Below are positions 59,150 to 64,000 of a stretch of DNA of 64,000 bases, in pieces; positions within the stretch are counted from its first letter, which is position 1, and each line of letters opens with the position of its first letter. This DNA comes from Vandiemenella viatica (Eukaryota > Arthropoda > Insecta > Orthoptera > Morabidae): assembly GCA_031002005.1 (NCBI GenBank), contig JARYHS010008074.1, positions 279,559,930 through 279,623,929 of the forward strand. The letters are read 5' to 3'. Position numbers and translations under genes: made by a program. Below the pieces are notes generated by a model. That model saw only the letters and a program-made list of their open reading frames with translations, did no database searches and was not told the origin of the DNA.

Positions 59150-59520
59150 AAGTGGCAGAGGGCCTTAACAAGAAGCGCTGTAGCCGTTCTCCATCAGGCC
59201 TGGCGCACAGTGGATTTACTCGGCGAGCGCCAAGTGTTTGCCGGGCGTCAGACGCCGGAAGTTGAGCCCTCCCACTCCTCCCTGGCTATGTCGGCTATAA
59301 ACGAGGTCATTGGACCAGCCAGCACTCGAGACGGCCGCTGACGTAATGCTGGCCTTACTAAAAGTGATTTTGGGCTTAATAAAACAGATGGCGACGTTCG
59401 CCGACTAATTCCCGTAATGCGGCGCTGGCGGGAATGAACGGCACCTTCCTTCTCGGGGATGCGAACACCCAGTAATTACTTAATGTGCTCCTGCAGTAGC
59501 CGTCGTACGGCGCCTGTTTC
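59150..59520. other. GC-rich non-coding island H
   Basis: About 370 bases with GC-rich and homeodomain-like words: GGCGAGCGCCAAGTG, GCTATAAACGAGGTC, GACTAATTCCCGTAATGCG, AGTAATTACTTAATG, GGGCTTAATAAAAC. An 88-codon frame (59075-59341) covers part of it without a known motif. No repeat match in the window. The GC content drops abruptly on both sides. Candidate enhancer or promoter region. Confidence 0.3.
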
Positions 59521-60343
59521 CACTAAGGAGCGTTTTACTCTCCAACAGAAACAGAGAAGAGGGATAAAATTACGACGCTTTAAGTGAACTTTAATAAAAC
59601 CCGAATAAACGGGAAAAGAAATCTTATAAACCATGTTGCCTTGTATATGAAGGATATATTCCTTCTTCGTCACTTTTGAACTGTAAAATAATATTATGTA
59701 ATAGGTCACGTCAAATACAATGCCATGCTCGTAAGTAGTGAGTTCGGATTCTCGTGTCTGCGGACTGTGGATTTCCTTCCAGACTGTTGACCACATCATT
59801 AAGGCATGCCCTTTAAGGGAGTATGATGGACCGTATCAGTGCTACAACTTCCTTCTTAGCATGGTTGCAACAACTGGACATTGATTTGTGAATGCTACCG
59901 CCGTCTTGTTCTTGCATATATTGTATACATTTATACGTTTTACAGTATTTGCTTAGCCATCCGATTAATAAATAATACATTGTAATCGGGGTTTTTCGGA
60001 CTTGTCTATTTGGTGGCATTAAAAGACTGCTTACTGAAACAATCACAGGGAATCATTATTTAATGTAATTACTTATTTGGAATTCTGTATGAAACTGATA
60101 ATGCTGTATTTGTACAATTAACCAGCAATCACAGAGCAATATGCAAAAATAAAAATTTAATGACCTATATTATACCTAATTATTAACATACTTCGAACTT
60201 GTTTTAATCATCACTAGAACAACGAGAAAAAAGTGTAATTTAAAATAATGTTTTTATATATCACAATGGGAAGTAATAGATACACCAGAGTCCCGCTAAT
60301 CCGAACCCCGGTAATCCGAACGTTCGGTAAATCCAACATGGCA

Positions 60344-60532
60344 TTTTTTAAACTGCTTAACGTCTCTTAACAGCGCGGTCTTTAGAGACGCGAAAGGATG
60401 GGGGGGGGGGGGGGCAAGGATATGGGAAGGAATTCGGCCATGGCCTTTTGAAGGAAGCATCCCGGCATTCACCTGGAGTGATTTGGGGAAACCATGGAAA
60501 ACCCAAATCTGGATGTCCGGACGGGGATTCCG
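60344..60532 (-). mobile_element. SINE family S1 nested in the pogo-like shell
   Basis: Body and tail of S1 on the minus strand, head truncated at the B box. A perfect 9-bp target duplication, AACATGGCA, flanks it (60335-60343 and 60533-60541), proving insertion into the shell. A homopolymer of 15 G (60400-60414) has expanded in the tail half. Confidence 0.92.
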
Positions 60533-60784
60533 AACATGGCAAAAAATTAGTCAAGTACGAAAAGTAGTAAAAGAATTAAAACACAGTTCATGAACCTACA
60601 GTTCATACTGTATTTAATTGCGCGGTTAACTGCTGTACATACACACAATTTTAATTACACAGTAGAGTACACACATATTAGAAAAATTACAATTAAACAT
60701 TAAGTTTAAACAGTATGTAACAATGAAAGAAAAACTATCAATGTTACGATAATAGTTTACAATGCTTACAAAGCGACCATTTTA

Positions 60785-61070
60785 TTCCTACTTTTTAGAA
60801 GACAAAAACTCACTCGTTTTTTGGGGTAATGAAGACAGTCTGTTATATGGCGCAAAATTGCGCCATCGTTTCATATAAACATTGAAGCAGCAGGTGTAGC
60901 AGTGGCCTGTTGCTTCAAATAGCGTAGCGCGAGATCGAGGGCTTCTGCGCGTCACTGTGTGGCACCAGCTCTCCTCTGTCACATTCCGCCTCATTGTCAC
61001 TTCCGTCACAACAGTCCACTTCAACCTGGTCTTGAGTCACAGCAGCCATGTCCCCCCTCTTGTTCCCAAT
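60785..61070 (-). pseudogene. C-terminal remnant of a pogo/Tigger-type transposase
   Basis: On the minus strand an acidic stretch (CCDGSDNEAECDRGE) is followed, after a shift, by ALDLALRYLKQQATATPAAS and then a KRWRN word. Tigger/jerky-type proteins end with a helix of the form ALxxALxYxEQQxxATPxD followed by a basic RWRD segment. The fit is good but short. The DDE domain and DNA-binding domain are absent because the element is internally deleted. Confidence 0.55.
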
Positions 61071-61106
61071 TTTTACTATGGTGTACCTACTTATATGCTT
61101 GTTATA

Positions 61107-61970
61107 CAGGGCGTTCGCCGGGAAACGCAACCCACTGTTAGCGCTACAAGGAAGAAACTGCTCCCGGCGAGCGAGCGGTCAGCTTCCGGCATTGTTCGAC
61201 CGTCGGCCGCGGACTATTTCATAATAATTACGCTTCATAAACTTCATAAACTTGTATGTGCTAAGCATTTAAATGTGACGTAATTCATTAGCTTACCTTA
61301 TAAAAGATGCTGGAAGTGTTGACCCTCTTGTGTAATGCACATTTCACATCTTCTGAACATATTTCGAGACACACGCTGCCCTAACTGACTTAATGATTTT
61401 TTGGGTGACTGTTCTAGTCGAAAAGCGATATCGTCAATTTTCCTCTGTGAGAATACGGTTGACCGACAGTCTCTTTTTGTTAAAAAATGAACCCGTTTCT
61501 CTTACTTTTTTAACCAGACGCAGAATTGTTGATTTAGCTGGCAGTAAAGCGCCAGGAAATTCGCGACGAAATTTACTGCGACACTTTTTAAACGACTTCT
61601 TCTTCACATATGTATCGTAGAGAAATATTCTTTGTTGCAAACTGTAACGTACCATAATTTTACTCACACTCAAACACGGTACAGATTAGTAAGAGTATGA
61701 AGCCCCAAACCAGCCAAACCGCAAAGAAACGTTTATTCACAACACTGATTAATAAGAGACTGAAGTCACAAACTAGCTACAATGCAAGAAACCGTTCTTA
61801 ACAATGTAAGGGTCCCATTGTACTGCGTCTCTGCACTGTTGGGGCAGCGGAGGTGTTAAACAGTGCGGTGATTCACGGTGCCGTGTGGCGGGAGCTTGCT
61901 GGCTCCACTGACCGAGCAAGTTGCCGACGGCAACAGACTGGGAGGGTAGCGTTTTCCGGCGAACGCCCTG
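61107..61970. mobile_element. Internally deleted HTH (DUF4817-type) transposon
   Basis: The ends are inverted copies of CAGGGCGTTCGCCGG(G/A)AAAC, with GC(A/T)ACCC beyond, about 28 bp in all. TA flanks both (61105-61106 and 61971-61972). Inside, on the minus strand, an N-terminal HTH segment is joined directly to a C-terminal transposase end; the catalytic middle has been deleted. At 864 bp it is a non-autonomous derivative that an intact relative could mobilise. It sits inside the pogo-like shell. Confidence 0.9.
61285..61673 (-). pseudogene. HTH transposase deletion derivative (N- and C-terminus fused)
   Basis: From 61673: MVRYSLQQRIFLYDTYVKKK, SFKKCRSKFRREFPGALLPA and KSTILRLVKKVRETGSF, the helix-turn-helix domain known as DUF4817, ending LTEEN at 61434. 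A 1-bp shift leads into KIDDIAFRLEQSPKKSLSQL, then with no DDE domain directly into RNMFRRCEMCITQEGQHFQH and LL-stop near 61290. CI-x3-GxHFxHLL is the usual C-terminus of these transposases. The protein could still bind the ends but could not cut. Confidence 0.8.
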
Positions 61971-62130
61971 TACTTCATTCTAGAAACTGGTCACTGTCAT
62001 TACGTATAAGCACGAAACAAATCGGTAATCCGAAAAAGGCCCGGTCACAATTAGATCGGATTATCGGGACTCTGGTGTAATTACAAATGAAAAGAAGCTC
62101 AACACTCTTACAATGAATTCTCAGTGTATA

Positions 62131-63297
62131 CAGTGTGACCAGAAATGAAAGGATAATTCTGCAACCGCAGTGACGGTCACATCATGTTCTACTATATCCT
62201 AAAATTTTATTTTTGTAAAAGTTTACCATTTCGAGATACTGATTTTTTAATTTTTTCCCGATATATGTGACTTTCATCAGTTTATTCCATGCCATTTCTA
62301 CGAATTAAGACATTTTAAACCCTGTTTTTTTTTTTTTTTTTTTGTTTTTTTTTAAATATACTCAAGGATGTTAGTCATCTAAAACAATGTTCTTTTTATC
62401 CTTAAAACTTAAAAAAAACAATCTATGAGCTGCCAGAAACTTTAACAGGAGAATATATCTCGACTTTTTACAAAATCAGCTGCTGAGTTTTTTGGAGGAT
62501 GTACCGCTCGCAATAAGGGAAGAAATGTAGCTGCAAAACGATGGCTGCCCAGCACATTACGCCCGAGCGGTCAGAGACCACCTTAATAAAAGGCCCTATC
62601 TTTTGAGAATCAAGATCGCCGGACCTGAATCCCTTGGATTTTTTCTATTGGGACTGGCTAAAAGATTTAGTTTACGCGATGTGGAGGTAACTTCGATTAC
62701 ACAGCTGCGTGAGAAAATAAAAACAGATGCGGAACACTGTAACAGCAAAGGTTATGCTCGCCGAATAAACAGAATCATGTATCAAAAGAGTTAGGGCGTG
62801 CATAAGAGCAAATGGCGGCCTTTTTGAACAATTTTTATAATTAACGAAATAAAATATATTACTTACATTTATTCTGTCTATTAGTTGTATAAACACCGGT
62901 GCGAAAACTTTCTTTTAAAAAATCATTATCATCATTTTTTACTACGTGTTTAAAATGCACAATAGTCTCCTTATTAGACAGAAATACCATAAAACAATCG
63001 TTTTAAAAGAAGTATAAAATAATTATACCATTTAAGATTTTTTAACTTTTTTTTAAAAAAACTTTGTTTTAGATGACTCAAATATTTTTGAGTAAATTGA
63101 AAAGAGGGTTCAAGAAGTCTTAATTTGAAGAAATGGCATGGAATAAACTTAACAAAGTCAAATTGTTTGAAAAAAATTTAAAAAATCAATATCTGAAAAT
63201 GGCGAGACTTTTACAAAAATAACATTTTGTGATATAGTAAGACATAAAGTAACCTAACTGACGTTGCAGCGTTATCCTTTCATTCCTGGACTCCCTG
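62131..63297. mobile_element. TA-inserting transposon with ~250-bp inverted repeats
   Basis: Ends: left CAGTGTGACCAGAAATGAAA, right (reverse complement) CAGGGAGTCCAGGAATGAAA, then GGATAA. TA flanks both (62129-62130 and 63298-63299). The inverted match continues inward about 250 bp (shared TTTTTGTAAAAGT, TTTATTCCATGCCATTTCT, AATTAAGAC, GTCATCTAAAACAA), much longer than the terminal repeats of the other elements here. Between the arms lies the C-terminal part of a transposase on the plus strand. Internally deleted and inactive. Confidence 0.88.
62480..62850 (+). pseudogene. C-terminal transposase fragment (mariner-superfamily DDE)
   Basis: FLEDVPLAIREEM, a stop, then LQNDGCPAHYARAVRDHL (near 62535-62588), the second-Asp box normally written HDGAPAHF. 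After a shift, RSPDLNPLDFFYWDWLKDLV (near 62614-62675) carries the third-Asp box, and VRACIRANGGLFEQFL-stop (near 62788-62835) is the family C-terminus. The first Asp region and HTH are missing. It resembles the C-terminus of the neighbouring 61.1-62.0 kb element, so the two are distant relatives of one transposase group. Confidence 0.75.
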
Positions 63298-63299
63298 TA

Positions 63300-64000
63300 T
63301 ATTCTCTGATGTGCTCTATCATAAATATTTTACCTTGAACTAATTGCAATACGAGAAAAACTCTGATGTCTCATTTACAAGCAACGAAATTCTGAGCAGT
63401 GGCTGTAATGAGATCAGTGTATACCAGTCCTCAACCCCACTGTATGTTTGCTGTAAGGGAATGGTATGGTTATTATTTGTTTTGATTTAATCAGTTGTAA
63501 TGACGTCGCATTAAAAAGCAGCTATTTACAACCATATGTGTACGTGGTAACATAATGGGAGGCACTCAATGGATTTAAAATATTGAACTAAGCTCACCTA
63601 AAACAACACTGGATAAAATAGGTCATATGTTAAGAAAACAACGTAACATCCATTCTCTAAACATTGTGACTAACGATAGGAACTGATAGAAGAATGTAAT
63701 AATTTTAGTAACTAATTCCAGAATGCTACGTAATGTTTGCCCGTAATCCTGTTATCACCACTGCTCTCACGCGACAATACGTGACTCACAACTGCAGTGT
63801 CCGGATCAAGTGGTTTGTTGTTTTAACACTTATCTCAAACGATTATACAGGCGACTGAGAAGGCAAATTTTCGAGAAAATTAATAAGTAAAATGAAAAGA
63901 GATAGCTTTGTGGATACATTCTGAGCTAGTGGATTCATACGTTTGTGTGTGCTACAATTGATTAATTAAACCACTCAATGTTAAGATCCAAATCTATCAC
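63300..64000. other. Unassigned DNA at the right edge
   Basis: About 700 bases without repeat, coding motif or GC-rich block that I can support. Confidence 0.5.

Larger units (their letters stand above)
60283..62077. mobile_element. pogo/Tigger-like DNA transposon shell hosting two insertions
   Basis: Ends are inverted copies of CACCAGAGTCCCG(C/A)TAATC, each followed by CGA (22 of 23 bases match), with TA on both outer sides (60281-60282 and 62078-62079). The TAATCCGAAC word is repeated inside the left end, as in pogo/Tigger families. Subtracting the SINE at 60344-60532 and the element at 61107-61970 leaves about 740 bp, an internally deleted copy. A minus-strand fragment near 60790-61070 looks like the C-terminus of a Tigger/jerky transposase. 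Confidence 0.8.

Overview
This is eukaryotic, AT-rich, intergenic or intronic DNA, most likely from an insect with a large, old, transposon-laden genome. The evidence is the repeat content: mariner, Tc1, pogo/Tigger-like and hAT DNA transposons, several non-LTR retrotransposon lineages, a Penelope-like element and tRNA-derived SINEs, with no bacterial-style gene packing. A hemimetabolous (polyneopteran) insect is my guess from the look of the SINE and LINE families; the sequence does not prove it. I see no complete host protein-coding gene, rRNA, functional tRNA or CRISPR array. Almost every open frame over 60 codons is chance or transposon debris.

Layout, left half. 1-12 kb holds a GC-rich island, SINEs, a short palindromic MITE (5.44-5.87 kb), a foldback element (6.6-7.1 kb), a complete-ended hAT element (7.49-9.75 kb) with a nested SINE scrap, the 5' end of an HTH-type transposon, and a tandem array of a ~280-bp unit (about 10-11.6 kb) ending in a poly(A)-containing, LINE-like tail. 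12-21 kb is mostly unique AT-rich DNA with two GC-rich islands, SINEs, and an RTE-like LINE tail split by a SINE. 21.2-23.5 kb is a second hAT element with perfect 8-bp target duplications and an internal array of a 26-bp TTCGCGAA-bearing unit. 25-32 kb holds LINE reverse-transcriptase fragments and a Penelope-like fragment carrying a GIY-YIG domain.

Layout, right half. 32.7-33.9 kb is a decayed Tc1 element, followed by two tRNA-like SINE heads. 37-42 kb holds LINE tails. 42-46 kb has a paired dispersed repeat, a 370-bp tandem duplication and a full-length but broken mariner (43943-45250). 50-54.8 kb is a nearly full-length, inactivated jockey/I-type LINE on the minus strand with recognisable gag zinc knuckle, endonuclease, RT and RNase H traces. 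57.4-58.0 kb is an RTE-like LINE tail. 60.28-63.30 kb is a Russian-doll cluster: a pogo/Tigger-like shell containing a SINE and an internally deleted HTH transposon, followed 160 bp later by another TA-inserting element with ~250-bp inverted repeats.

Eight GC-rich, non-repetitive, non-coding islands (about 200-380 bp) stand out of the AT-rich background. They are candidate cis-regulatory modules, which would fit a gene desert or giant intron of a developmental gene; this is inference only.
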